Source: Coenobita brevimanus
Lineage: Eukaryota; Arthropoda; Malacostraca; Decapoda; Coenobitidae
Direction: 5' to 3'
Length of the DNA stretch: 64,000 nt
NCBI GenBank assembly: GCA_032717465.1
Contig: CM064653.1
Coordinates: forward strand, 32,205,809-32,269,808
Each line of letters opens with the position of its first letter. The first letter of the stretch is position 1. The position numbers and the translations under genes are program-made. Below the pieces are notes generated by a model, which was not told the origin of the DNA, did no database searches, and saw only the letters and a list, made by a program, of their open reading frames with translations. This document shows, one piece after another, positions 21,434 to 32,191 of this stretch.

Positions 21434-23922
21434 TGAGATACACACTCCTGCGGAAACTCCCGCAGAGTCCCCCCCACCAGGACGGAGCCTCCACCCGAAC
21501 CCCACCCCAGGAAGACACCACGGTCGGGCTTATACCAGGTCTGAGCAATACGGGCTCTGGGACGTAACTGTCCTACGTCCCTCTTGCCCTCAACACGACC
21601 AACATCGCCCTCGCAGGAATGGGCAACTACTTCTCGGCCAAGGAAGCCTTCGCCAGGATCGGGGTGGGACTTGTGACAACACAGTCCCAGACAGCACCGT
21701 GACATTGGCCACCGTACGTCTTTCTGCTGTTGTCCCCTGCAACACCACTGCAACCACACCTGGAACCAGCCCTGTGGTGGCGGCCATGGAACGCCCCGGG
21801 TTGGACATGTCAGCCACCGTCCGCACGTCGGCTGGTACACCAGAGGGAGGCAGAACCGCAGTATTGGCCACTGTCCATGTTGGGGAAGGGTCGGCCACCA
21901 TACGCCCTTCATCTGCTTCCTCCTCTTGCGGGAGCAATGCTGCAGCATCAGCCACTGTCCGTGCCGGGGGAGGGTCGGCCACCGTATGCCCTTCTGCTGC
22001 TGCCCTTGGGGACTGTGGAACCACAACATCGGCCAACGTCTGTGTTGGGGAAGAGTCGGCCACCTTACGCCCTTCATCCAGTCTCTAGGGTTTCCCCGTC
22101 GGAGGGAGTCACTGGTGCGACCCACCCTCCACCCAGAGGCTGCACAGGACGTTCTCCCCACTCTCTCTCCAGGTGTGGTTCCCAGGAGGAGCTGCTGTTT
22201 GAGGAGTGGTGGCAGGGCCCAATTGCCGAGGAGGGGATCCACGCCCTATGGATTGCCCCTGGTCGACACCCGGACCTGACGGACGCCATCCGAAAGGGAC
22301 ATCGCAGTCAACCCCTGACGGCACCCCAGACTCGTGGCGACCGCAGTCCCCAGCCTCCCACGGACGCCCCATGGACCTCAGGGCAGGACCTCCCAGACTC
22401 CACCCAACACCGGCCCTCTGCCCGGAGCAGAAGGCATCAGAAACGACTCCTGGCCCTATTTGGCCCCAGCCCCGATGGCTACTCACCAGGTCAAGGCTCC
22501 ACCAGGAGGGAGCCTCCCTGCACCCCCAACCAGGACCGCGACTGGGCCTCAATGCCCCCAATAGTGGTTCCGTGCCTCCTACGTGGGGTACGCCCCTGGG
22601 CCACCCCACTAAGCCTGGCGCCATCTTAACTAAGACCCAGGTTTCAGCAGCCCAAGAAATTCTCTAGTGCAATCTAATGTCATCCTGGGAAACAGAGACT
22701 GACCATACCCATATAAAGTATTAAAACCCGGAACAGTGATACAGTGAGAGTTAATAGTGACTGTGCCTATAAACTAAATATTCTATCATACAGTGTGAAT
22801 TACCTAAGTCCAGAAACTAAGAACAATATACAAGGACTGTGAGGAAAAGGACTTTATGGTCTATATCCCCGAAACCTGTGTATTTTTTATATATGTTACT
22901 GACTGATGGTGATCCCATTGTATGTGTAATGTAATGTAAATGCTGTCACTAATAAGCCTGTCCCTGTACACACACCTTGTATTGTATACTATTGTATGAA
23001 TATTGCAAGGAGGTTGGATTAAGGCAATACCTGTGTTAATCCGCCCCGTCCCGTCAACGTATGGGTACGTTGCAACATTTTGGATTTGCCAGTCCCGACG
23101 ATGTACTGGTACGTCGTGCAATTGCAAGGTCCCTAATTTGCACAATTCACAATTTTAGCACGTGATTTTTCGTACGTATACACGGGACATCTTCTTGTAT
23201 TCCTCTACAAGATGCCAAGCAGGTACAATGCCTTACACCACATAACCTCCCCCCCCCCATTGTCTCGGCAATTCACCTGTTACCAGTGACCTGGTCAATA
23301 AAGACATTCAGGGCCAGAGTGATTCCCCAATCGATGACAATGTGGACGACAAAGTTTACATAGCATTAGAGGAAGAAACAGTCAGAAATGATGATCAGGT
23401 AATGTGGCAAAAGAAGGTCAGGAATGGTGATGAGTTAGTGAGTGAAACAATGCTTATAATGCTTATATTACTGTTTGAAAACCAATATACTCTTGTACTA
23501 CATATAAATTCGTACCTAATAAATAAATAAATACTGTTCATGAATGGTGTGGAATAGTTATCCTCCCATAGAACTCGTTTTCTTTGCAGCCAGCCTGATA
23601 GAAAACTCTGTAAGGTAAGGAGGTACTCCTACCTGTATCGAGTATTTTAAACCTCAGATGAGCGATTTCTCCATGAATTTTCGATGTTTCTCACCAAAAG
23701 TGGAGGTTTTAGCCAAAAAAAAAAAAAAATCCAAAAATGCTTGGGACTGGAGGGTGTCGGAGGTGTGAAAGTGCTCGGGACGTGACGGGTTAAGGTAGCC
23801 TGCCGAGTTTTTATGCCCCGTTCCTCTGTTAAGGTGTTCTAGTTCCGGTCTAGAAAGTGGACCCTGCTCTGTAGCTGATGTCTTTAGGACGAGAAGTCGG
23901 CCTAAAAACACCCACCATAACT
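21434..23922 (+). repeat. E1 3' LTR, interrupted by piggyBac MITE
   Basis: Begins TGAGATACACACTCC as does the 5' LTR, and ends CCATAACT, directly followed by the GTAAT duplication. The 754 bp due to the MITE and its extra TTAA account for most of the length difference from the 5' LTR. The intact 5' LTR supplies the empty site near 15800 (GTGTTAAGGTAGCCTGCC). Confidence 0.87.
23040..23789 (-). mobile_element. piggyBac-like MITE copy 2
   Basis: 750 bp, reversed relative to copy 1, with TTAA at 23036-23039 and 23790-23793. Its right end is the reverse complement of the CCCGTCACGTCCC terminal repeat. The undisturbed target is visible in the E1 5' LTR near 15800, so insertion followed the E1 integration. 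On the plus strand at 23210-23430 it keeps the shared remnant frame with MPSRYNALHHIT and, in another frame, VYIALEEETVRNDDQV, the acidic start expected of a piggyBac-type transposase (inference). Confidence 0.88.
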
Positions 23923-23927
23923 GTAAT

Positions 23928-24121
23928 TGCACACAATTATTGGCTTAGTTTTCATTTTTACACAGTAACACTTGTTATTCCTATGATCTTATCTTGCATC
24001 TAAGGCGCTTTAGCATTTTTCAGTCATAAACTAGTCAGTGCTGTACTTTGCCTGTTGTCCGTTATATTGAAAGATTGAAGATTGTGGTACAGTAAGTACT
24101 GGTATATATATATATATATAG

Positions 24122-24165
<44 letters not shown>

Positions 24166-24169
24166 TTTA

Positions 24170-24213
<44 letters not shown>

Positions 24214-24254
24214 TAGATAGGTAGATAGATAGAGATATAGATATATAGATATAT
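23928..24254. repeat. AT-rich interval with (TA)n and (GATA)n microsatellite
   Basis: 23928-24100 holds no recognisable feature. From about 24103 to 24254 the sequence is (TA)n with short (GATA/GATAG) runs. Solo LTR C starts directly at its right edge. Confidence 0.75.
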
Positions 24255-25724
24255 TGTTATGCAAGGTGTTTTTAGGTCGACTTCTCGTCCTAGAAACACT
24301 AGCTGTTGAGCAGGGGTTCTTTCGAGACCGGAGCTAGAATACACTAAGACAGGAACATTGCACAAAAACTCAGGTCAATCAGCCTTACACGTGTTTTATC
24401 TTAATTTACAGATCACTAGGTACAGTGTGAGAATAAGTGTAGACAAGAGGACTCCGACTGGGCTGCTGAGGTCTTAGGCTTTGCAGGTGTCAGCCAGGTG
24501 TAGGAGGGGTCCCGTCAGGTGTGCCTTCCCCCAGGGGGCATGGGACGACCCTCATGGGCTGCGTCGTCTTCAGTGGGCTACTGGGCAGCGTGGTGAGGGG
24601 CCCTCCTCTAGTGGGGCCTCGATGGGGTGTCCAGTCCTCAGGGCTGGGACCATATGAGAGTAGGCGCGCTTGTCTGCGCCTACCCTGGGGAGGAGGTCGG
24701 CATCTTTTGGGGCTGGGGAGGTCACACCCTGGGGTCTCGGGGGTGCCTCTGGGAGTCTGGGGGCTGTGGTCTCCCTCCAGTCGGGGCCCCATCAGTGGTG
24801 ATCTGTGGTGTCTCCTTCAGTGGGAATCTATCAGTTGGCGGTCTTGCCCAGGTGCCGGCTGGACTGCACAAACTCCCAGGGTCACTACAGGGCTAGGTCA
24901 AACCTCATCCAGGCAGGATAGTTCCTCCTGGGGGCTGCTTCCGTGGGGAGAACAGGAGGGGTGTCCTGCTTGGCCACAGGAGGGTTGGGCTACACCAGGG
25001 ACATCCTTTGGAAGGGAAGTCACAGGGGGCGAGAGACAGGTGGTGTGGTGTCTCTCCCTGGCACAGCTGGTGGCCATTGCCAGGGTCCCAAGGGCAACAG
25101 GGGGAGGGCAGCTGATGGCTGTCCCTCTCCTGTCAGTGCAGCTGATGGCCGTCACTGGGGCCCAACTTCCAGACAGGACAGTGGGCAGGATGCGGCTGAT
25201 GGCCGTCACTGAGGTCCATTGAGGGGAGGGAATGGCAGATGAGGTGCGGCTCATGGCCATCACCGAAGTCCAGCTCCCGGAGGCAGCTGCAGGAGGAGAG
25301 CAGGCGGTGCTGTCTCCCCCCGAGCACAGCTGATGGCCATCACCGGTTTCTGCAGAGGAGTAGGGGGATGCAGCGGGTAAGCAGCTGATGGCCGTCTCTG
25401 GTTTTGTGCGGCTGATGGCCGTCACTTGCTTTGTGCGACTGATGGCCATCACTGTTTTTGTATGGCTGATGGCTGTCGCTTGGGTGCTGCTTGGGACTGG
25501 AATACTAGCCCCACCCTGAACCTGGTGAGGGCTGGTCTGGCTGAAGGGTAATGCACCCACACTGCGTAGTCCTCACTGGGTCCGTTGCGGGGAATAAGGG
25601 CACAAGGTAGTAGGGGACATAGGCTCATACTGCCTGTGTATCGCGCAGGCCCTCAAAGTCCCTCCATGGTCTCCTCCTGGGGTGGGTGTCACCACACCCC
25701 GGTGGTGCTTTGCCGTGGTGGGTC

Positions 25725-25739
<15 letters not shown>
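24255..25739 (-). repeat. Solo LTR C, minus strand
   Basis: On the minus strand it starts TGAAAGACCCACCACG at 25739 and ends AACACCTTGCATAACA at 24255, preceded by the superfamily block GGTCTCGAAAGAACCCC and AGGACGAGAAGTCGACC. The U3-like part (about 25050-25480) has many copies of GTGACGGCCATCAGC-type motifs. No internal retroelement genes adjoin it. Flanking TATAT on both sides is compatible with a 5-bp duplication but uninformative within (TA)n. Confidence 0.8.
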
Positions 25740-25768
<29 letters not shown>

Positions 25769-25769
25769 T

Positions 25770-25808
<39 letters not shown>
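25740..25808. repeat. (TA)n microsatellite between solo LTRs C and D
   Basis: About 69 bp of nearly pure TA with one CTTG interruption, exactly filling the space between two minus-strand solo LTRs. Confidence 0.9.
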
Positions 25809-25811
<3 letters not shown>

Positions 25812-27316
25812 AATGCTAGGTATTTTTGGGTCGGCTTCCCGTCCCTCTAACGCCTAGTGTGTAGCTGGGTTCTCTTTCTAGACCGGAGCTTAGACAAATA
25901 GGAGAGAAGCAGGACACAAAAACTCAATGCAAGAATCTTACATGTGTATTACTAAATTCTACAGTGGAACGGGTAGAGATAACGAATGCAGATATACTGG
26001 ACAATTATAATTCTTAGGCCTAGATATGGGTTTGTTAGTATCACACAGGATACTACTCAGGTCACGGTCGGGGAAGGTGAATAGCACTTAGGGCAGAGGG
26101 GTTACTGTATATACTGTTATTGCAGGAAGTCCAAGTTTTTTATATATTGGTGCTGGTGGTACTATTTCACTGTTGGTAGTTATTACTTTAACACTGGGGC
26201 CTGTGTATGATCTTAGTATGATGCGGCATTATTATTTGGTAGTGTATTCACTGTGATAGACCCGTATTTCACTGCTTGCCGTGTTCACTGTTTCACTGTT
26301 ACCTTACTTATTCCACCACTCTTTTATATTGTCACTGATGCTTTTCTCACCGACTTCCTTTATACTGTTAATTCACTGTTCTGCCTTTACTTCACTATGT
26401 CTGGACACTGTGGTTTCACTGTCACTCCTTTCGGGTCTGGGCATCGTGGCGGTCAGGTACAAGGGCGGTGGAGGTGACTCAGCCTCACTACTGACGGGGC
26501 TGGGTTCCGCCGGGGGCCTCTGTGTTCAGGGGCCATGGGATTATGCGTAGGGGCGTCCTCTCTCGTCCGGGGCTGCTGGTGGCAAAGGGCCCCACGCTTT
26601 TGGGGCTTGGGGCTACTGGCCGTCGCTAAGGCCCAGCTACTGGCCGTGGGCTGGGGAAGGGAGTAGCTACAGGCGGACTCAGGGGCACCTTCAGAGCGGC
26701 TACAGGCCATCTCCTGACGAAGGCGGGAGTGGCTACCGGCCATCTCCTGGTTCTCTCCGGAGCGGCTTCAGGCTGTCTCCTGTAGGAGGGTCGAGCGGCT
26801 ATAGGCCGTCTCGTTAGGGGCACCTTCAGAGCGGCTACCAGCCGTATCATGATGAAAGTGGGAGAGGCTACAGGCCATCTCCTGTTTGCCTCTGGAGCAG
26901 CTGCAGGCCATCTTCTGTAGGAGAGTTGAGTGGCTACAGGCTGCCTCATTAGGGGCACCTTCAGAGCAGCTACAGGGCGTCTCCTGATGAAGGCGGGAGT
27001 GGCTACAGGCTGTCTCCTGTTTGCCTCCAGAGCAGCTACAGGTCATTTCCTGTAGGAGGGTTGAGCGGCTATTGGCCGTCTCAGGGGTGCTGACTGGAGC
27101 TGGAGTAACAGCTCCACCCCATCATTGTTGGTGCTCGGCTCGCCAGGAAGGTAGTCTCGTATTCCTGCTATGGTGGCGGCGGGCAAGCTCCGGGTCATAG
27201 GGGTGCGCGGCCCTGGCGGACTTATGTCCTTGTTGCCTGGAGTCCAGGCGTGCTGTATATGCTCCTCGGTGGGCTCCTTCTGGGGGTTTTAGGTTGCCCT
27301 CTGTTACATTATACTG

Positions 27317-27323
<7 letters not shown>
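25809..27323 (-). repeat. Solo LTR D, minus strand
   Basis: On the minus strand it starts TAAAATGCAGTATAATG at 27323 and ends CCTAGCATTACA at 25809. The start resembles E2 (TAAAATGCGTGAGC), and so do the internal motifs GAGACGGCCTATAGCCGCTC (26640-27080), placing it near the E2 subfamily. The end carries GGTCTAGAAAGAGAACCC. It is flanked on both sides by (TA)n. Minus-strand frames here read Arg/Pro/Ala/Ser-rich repeats and are not recognised proteins. Confidence 0.78.
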
Positions 27324-27348
<25 letters not shown>

Positions 27349-27741
27349 GTTTCAACACAAAATGTCCAAAGTGTGTGCTGGGGGGCAGGGGGGCATGGGT
27401 TTCAGTGGAGGCATCCTGTATTTTGACTGTTCAGATAATGGCAACCCTACCCACGAATTTATAACCAAGGTGTGGCTCAGTGAGTGTTTATAAGAGCTCA
27501 GTGGTGTGGCTACACCCACGAATGTATAAGCACTAGCTGTATGTAACTGCATATGCTAAAGAGGGTGTGTGGCAATACCCACCACCTTCTTTCGTTGTGT
27601 AAGTGCTCTGTATACCTTTTACAGCAATAAACATTTCAATCAATCAATCAATCAATCATATTTTCGAGAACTTGCTCAAACTTACTCGAGTCTTGGTTAA
27701 GTTAGGTTTCATTAATTTGCTAAGTTAGTTTAAATTGTTAG
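27324..27741. repeat. (TA)n followed by SINE-like sequence with (AATC)n tail
   Basis: (TA)n continues to about 27348. 27420-27658 looks like a short interspersed element ending CAGCAATAAACATTTCAATC then (AATC)n; its end matches 9676-9740. It contains GTGTGGCTACACCCACGA, also at 10093. No clear tRNA boxes were identified. 27659-27741 is AT-rich and ends near the 5-bp sequence GTTAG that precedes E2. Confidence 0.45.
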
Positions 27742-27746
27742 GTTAG

Positions 27747-30247
27747 TAAAATGCGTGAGCTGCAGCATAGTGCCCCCGGAAACTCCCCGACAGGTAACAC
27801 ACACGGACTACAGCATAGTGCCCACGGAAACTCACCGACACCCCCACCCGAACCCCACGGAGTAGCTGCAGCCGAACCGCAGGATGCAGTGCAACAACGG
27901 CACAAGTCGGCAAGGGCCGTGTGCCCCTATAACACTCAGCCTCCTCACCGTTGCCCTAGCAGGAAGTCAATACTACCTTTGGGGAGAGGGACCGCCAGAT
28001 CAGATCGGGGTGGAGCTGTCTGTCCAGCTCCAAACAGCGCCCCTCAGGAGACGGCCGATAGCCACTCCCGCCTTCTACAGGAGTGCGCCCATAGCCACTC
28101 CAAAGGTGCCTTCTCTTTAGGGACGGCAGATAGCCGCCGGCCCCTCATAAGGGAATCGGTGTCTCACTGACCTGAGGGTAATCAGGAGACGGCCTATAGC
28201 TGTTCCCGCCTTCGTCAGAAGGTGTCCTTCCTGGGATGGCCGATAGCCACCCAATGCCCCCTCCTGCAGGAGACGGCCGATAGCTGCTCCTCCCTCCGGC
28301 AGAAGGAGACGGCAAGTGGCCGCTCCTGCCTTCGCCAGACGGCCAATAGCCGCTCCGAAGGTGCTGCCCCCAAGTCGGCCGATAGCCACTCTTCCCTCCG
28401 GCAGAAAGAGATGGCAAGTGGCCACTCCCGCCTTCGTCAGACAGCCGATAGCCGCTCCAAAGGTGCTGCCCCCGAGTCGGCCGATAGCCGCTCCTCCCTC
28501 CAGCAGAAGGAGATGGCAAGAGGTCGCTCCCGCCTTCACCAGACTGCCAATAGCCGCTCCGAAGGTGCTGCCCCCTAATCGGCCGATAGCCGCTCCTCCC
28601 TCCGGCAGAAGGAGACTGCAAGAGGCCGCTTCCGCCTTCCTCAGACAGCCGATAGCCACTCCGAAGGTGCTGCCCCCGAGTTGGCCTATAGCCGCTCGCC
28701 CTCCCTCCTGCAGGAGACGGCCTGGGGCTGCTCTTGCCTTCATCAGATGGCTGATAGCCGCTCCAAAGGTGTCCAGAGGCGCACTGATTCCCCCATTCAG
28801 GCCACGGCCAATAGCCGGCCTTGGCGCCTCATAGTCGTGCCCTTGGGCAGCCACGGCCAATAGCCAGGCCCCACGGCCAGAAAGAGGTGAGAGCAGTGTC
28901 ACCGCCCCACCGTGAGACAAGTGTCTGGACCTCCAACGCAGAAGGACCCCAGAGAGGCCCTACAGGCTCCCCCGGCCTCTGCTTCTTACGCCTGGCCCTG
29001 GAGAAGACCCACCTGACGGACCCTACTTCAGGTCGGTGCCGCAGCCCCTCCCTGACAGCTTCCCTTGACTCTGGGGGCCGCAGTCCTAGGGTACTCCAGA
29101 CCCTCCCCCGGGAGCGATCTCCCCACGCCCCGACAGCGGAAGACCTCCACCTCCGGCCAAGACCTGAGCCAGAGATGCCTGGACCTGTTTGGCCCCAGTC
29201 CTGAGGGCCACACCCCTGTACCCAGCCCGGAGAACACGGGCCCCTTCGCCACCTGCAGCCATGGATGAGAGAGGACGCCCTTGCGAGTCGTCCCGTGCCC
29301 TCTCGGCATGCCCTCCCCTGGCGATGCCCCTGTTCTGGCAGAGTTGTCGCTGGCATGTCTCCCTGCCGCCCCCACCATAAAAGTGACATGTTAAGTGTGA
29401 TGTTGCCCCAAATTAGTGTAACAGTGATACAGTGACTTAGTATATGTTGAATAACAGGGCAAGTGTTCAGGAGAAGATAACTGGGGAATACGTGATATCA
29501 CGGGGCAGATTAATAAGGATGAGTGCAGAGACTAAGTTCTGGTGAATCAGACTCACAAGTGACGCCCTTGTATAAAATCAGTAAGACTCCTAGCACGAGA
29601 GATTCTCCTTGGTGAAATATCCAAACGTCCCTTGCTACCAGGAAATAGTGAAGAAAAAGTGTTAGTAATATCCTCCCGGTCGTATTACCATAAACATAAC
29701 GAAACTCTCAGTGTCTTCTACCCTCCCATAATAAATCTCCTCTCAGCAGTCAGTGCGTATGTAAGAACCTGGACTAGCCATATAATTAATTATCAAAATC
29801 CCCTTGCTACCAGAAAATATTAAGTCAGAATCCGTAATATCAATTCCCTCCCAATATTACTATAACTTTGATCTGACCTTCCACGCGTCACCCCTCACCC
29901 CCCCTGTGTAAGACCCACTCCTACTCTCCCACACGCACCGCGACCCTGCGCTCCAAGTACGCCTGTGCACTAAACCTATAGTGTTAGCATCAGCGTCTGT
30001 TATGCTAGTATCCTGCGAGATATAAATTATCTAGTTAAAGTTTTATTCTCTACCATATTCTGTGTTATATTATCTGCTGTTTTTTGTCCTGTGTCTGACT
30101 GTGGTAATATACATGTAGAGGTTATTACCTGGAGTTTTTATGTCCTACCTCTCTGTATTGCACTAAGCCCTGGTCTCGAAAGAGGACCCCGCTACACGTT
30201 AGGTGTTCAAGGACCGAGGAGTCGGGCCTTTTTCACCTACCATTACA
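27747..30247 (+). repeat. E2 5' LTR (2501 bp) with 102-bp tandem repeats
   Basis: Starts TAAAATGCGTGAGC (the 3' LTR begins TAAAATGTGTGAGC) and ends CCTACCATTACA. Four 102-bp tandem units start at 28274, 28376, 28478 and 28580, with a partial fifth from 28682. Each contains several copies of GGCCGATAGCCGCTCC-like motifs and one GAAGGTGCTGCCCCC. Because 102 is a multiple of three, frames stay open on both strands: plus 28316-28834 and minus 28117-28920, the latter with a 34-residue repeat of GGSTFGAAIG type. 28900-30247 is less repetitive and ends in the superfamily block with GGTCTCGAAAGAGGACCCC. Confidence 0.85.
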
Positions 30248-30274
30248 CTGGTGGCCAGCGGTGGTTCTTGACCC
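30248..30274 (+). other. E2 candidate primer-binding site and leader
   Basis: CTGGTGGCCAGCGGTGG then TTCTTGACCC immediately follows the 5' LTR and matches the E1 leader. Position and conservation are the evidence; the primer tRNA is not identified. Confidence 0.55.
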
Positions 30275-30312
30275 GGGCGTAAAAGAGAGGTAGTGAGGAA
30301 ATATTTGGCAAA

Positions 30313-31203
30313 ATGGCAACAAAACCTCACGTACAACTACCCAAGTTTGACCCCGACCAGTACGATATACACATGTATCTGGCAATCATTAAACCCTTAC
30401 TGGATATTGGCTTTGATGACGATCAGCAAAAAACTGCAGTCACACTTCCACTATTGGGCAAAGCGGCGGCAAACATAGCACCGAAAATCGTCCCGGAGCT
30501 CACCTGGCAGAACTTTACAAAGTTCGTTGTTCAAGCCATCACCCCATCATTAGGGAAAGTGGTGTCTCTATCCCAACTGGATAGCTTCTCATTTGACGGG
30601 GATTTAAATAATATCCTGATACAGGCAAGACGCCTAGTTACTGCTGCTTACCTGGAGGCAGACGAGGAAACCCAGGATCAGCACACGTTCAACACTCTTC
30701 TTAGAGTGCATCCGAGTGTTGTCACACACCACTTTACTATCCTTGACCCAACTGGAGACATGGATAGAGATGTCCAGCTCATACGGCGCCTCCTGACCGC
30801 CTGCCCTACTCCCCAGCAAATTAATGTGGTGAAGAAATTTCCCATTCAACCCCCAGCTTCCCTGACCATGCCACATCTGCCCTTGCCTCACACCAACCCC
30901 ACCCTGGCACCAAGCCTGCCTAGGGCACACCCCTCCCGTCGGCGTCCCGCCCCTCGGGAAAATCCGAATCTGATCCTAGTGAATCCATGGGAATTCACAG
31001 CCTGCAGCTCCCGGTGTCCCCTACATGACTTACGGGACCAGCTGAAGGCTGCCCTCCGCAGGCCCACGGCCCTGGGTTCACATAAGGTGTCCTCTCTGGA
31101 GGACGAGGCCCCAGAAGATGAACTGGCACTCATGGAGGACCCCCATCCTGGGGAACAGGAGCAGGAACAGGAAAATGAAAGCCCCAAACAGCTGGATTTT
31201 TAG
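30313..31203 (+). CDS. E2 gag
   Basis: A 296-codon open frame from ATG 30313 to a TAG at 31201-31203. The N-terminal half (MATKPHVQLPKF, QAITPSLGKVVSLSQLD, RRLVTAAYLEADEE, FNTLLRVHPSV) has helical capsid-like character and aligns with the broken E1 gag. Residues about 175-215 are Pro-rich. NPWEFTACSSRCPLHDLRDQLK near residues 220-245 is conserved with E1. The end is acidic (Glu/Gln-rich). It has no canonical CCHC zinc knuckle. It would form the particle shell of the retroelement. No stop was seen, so it may be intact, but the element as a whole is defective. Confidence 0.75.
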   Translation: MATKPHVQLPKFDPDQYDIHMYLAIIKPLLDIGFDDDQQKTAVTLPLLGKAAANIAPKIVPELTWQNFTKFVVQAITPSLGKVVSLSQLDSFSFDGDLNNILIQARRLVTAAYLEADEETQDQHTFNTLLRVHPSVVTHHFTILDPTGDMDRDVQLIRRLLTACPTPQQINVVKKFPIQPPASLTMPHLPLPHTNPTLAPSLPRAHPSRRRPAPRENPNLILVNPWEFTACSSRCPLHDLRDQLKAALRRPTALGSHKVSSLEDEAPEDELALMEDPHPGEQEQEQENESPKQLDF

Positions 31204-32191
31204 GCCCGCCCCCGCACCAATCCACAGTGGTGGGGGCCATTACCCCTAAGTATCGCCCCCCAGTGTACCACAAGATGAAATTGAATGGCGTGACTGTTAG
31301 TTGACATGGGAGCAGCCAGGTCCTGCCTTTACAGCGACCATTTCTCCCACCATAAATAGACCTTTGGCCCACTCCCCCCCACTGCCACTTGTGGACGCGG
31401 GGGATGGCCCCCTACCCATCCGTGGGGAGACACGGGCCCTACGAGACAACACCCACCTGCCAGTGTCAACCCAACACCAATTCATTATTTTTGACTCCTG
31501 CCAGAGCTACGACGGGTATTTAGAACTGGTCGTACTCCAGAAACTTGGAGCTATAATAGACTGCCGCTATCGGCAGCTCCAGTTCCGTGCCCCACCCAAC
31601 CCCACCCAGACCGTTTGCACCTGTATGCCCTGGAACCGGCTGGAAGATTCGCCCCCTTCCCCCCTCCTGTACTCTCCTCCTCCTGCCTTTCCCCCACCTT
31701 CCTCTCCTCCTCCCGTACCCCCCCTCACCACCCCTCCTTCCTCTTTCCCCGCCACCGTCTACGCCTCCGTTACCATTCCCCCCCACCATGAGGCCTGGGT
31801 GCCCCTTAACTGGCCCTCCAGTCCCTCTGTCTTGTTCTCCCCCCTCCTGCCGGGAACCCTCTCCGCCTGCCTCTTATCTCCCACTTTTCTCCCCCCACAT
31901 CGCACCGCCGTCCGTATCGTTAATTTCGCCCCTTCCCCCCTTACCCTCCCCAAAGGGCTCGTCATCGGAGAGATGGAGGAAGCCAACCCCTGTGCCCCAC
32001 CCTCCTCCCACTTCCCTGTCCCCCTGCTCCTCATTCCCGACCATATCTCCTCCCAGCAGTCAGACACCCTACGTCGCCTTCTCCTGGATTTCCAGGATCT
32101 GTTTGCGACAGGACCAGCAGACATAGGGTACACCACGTACCTGTCGCATGAGATTCACATGACAGGCCCACCCATTAGACAGCCTTCCTGA
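31204..32191 (+). pseudogene. E2 protease and proline-rich linker
   Basis: The protease start LLVDMGAARSCL (about 31290-31330) lies in a frame with earlier stops. Its active-site triplet is D-M-G rather than D-T-G or D-S-G. The frame then shifts to 31301-32191: PLVDAGDGPLPI, FIIFDSCQSYDGYLELVVLQ, and then a Pro/Ser-rich spacer (about 31640-31850) and the segment leading to RT (DLFATGPADIGYTTYLSHEI). It ends in a TGA at 32189-32191, just before the RT frame continues. The frameshift and stop separate it from gag and RT. Confidence 0.68.

Larger units (their letters stand above)
14239..23922 (+). mobile_element. Ty3-like LTR retrotransposon E1, full-length but degenerate
   Basis: Complete element with two long LTRs, a leader and gag, protease, RT, RNase H and integrase in Ty3/Metaviridae order. 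The duplication GTAAT at 14234-14238 and 23923-23927 confirms both ends. The 3' LTR carries a reversed piggyBac MITE (23040-23789). Subtracting it, the LTRs are about 1.69 and 1.74 kb and closely similar. The internal region (15930-21433) carries many stops and frameshifts and cannot produce a functional polyprotein. It lies between solo LTR B and the minus-strand solo LTRs C and D. Confidence 0.88.

Noticed and set aside
28274..28700. Regularly spaced repeats resembling an array such as CRISPR
   Set aside because: Units are contiguous 102-bp tandem repeats without unique spacers, in a eukaryotic LTR, with no cas genes.
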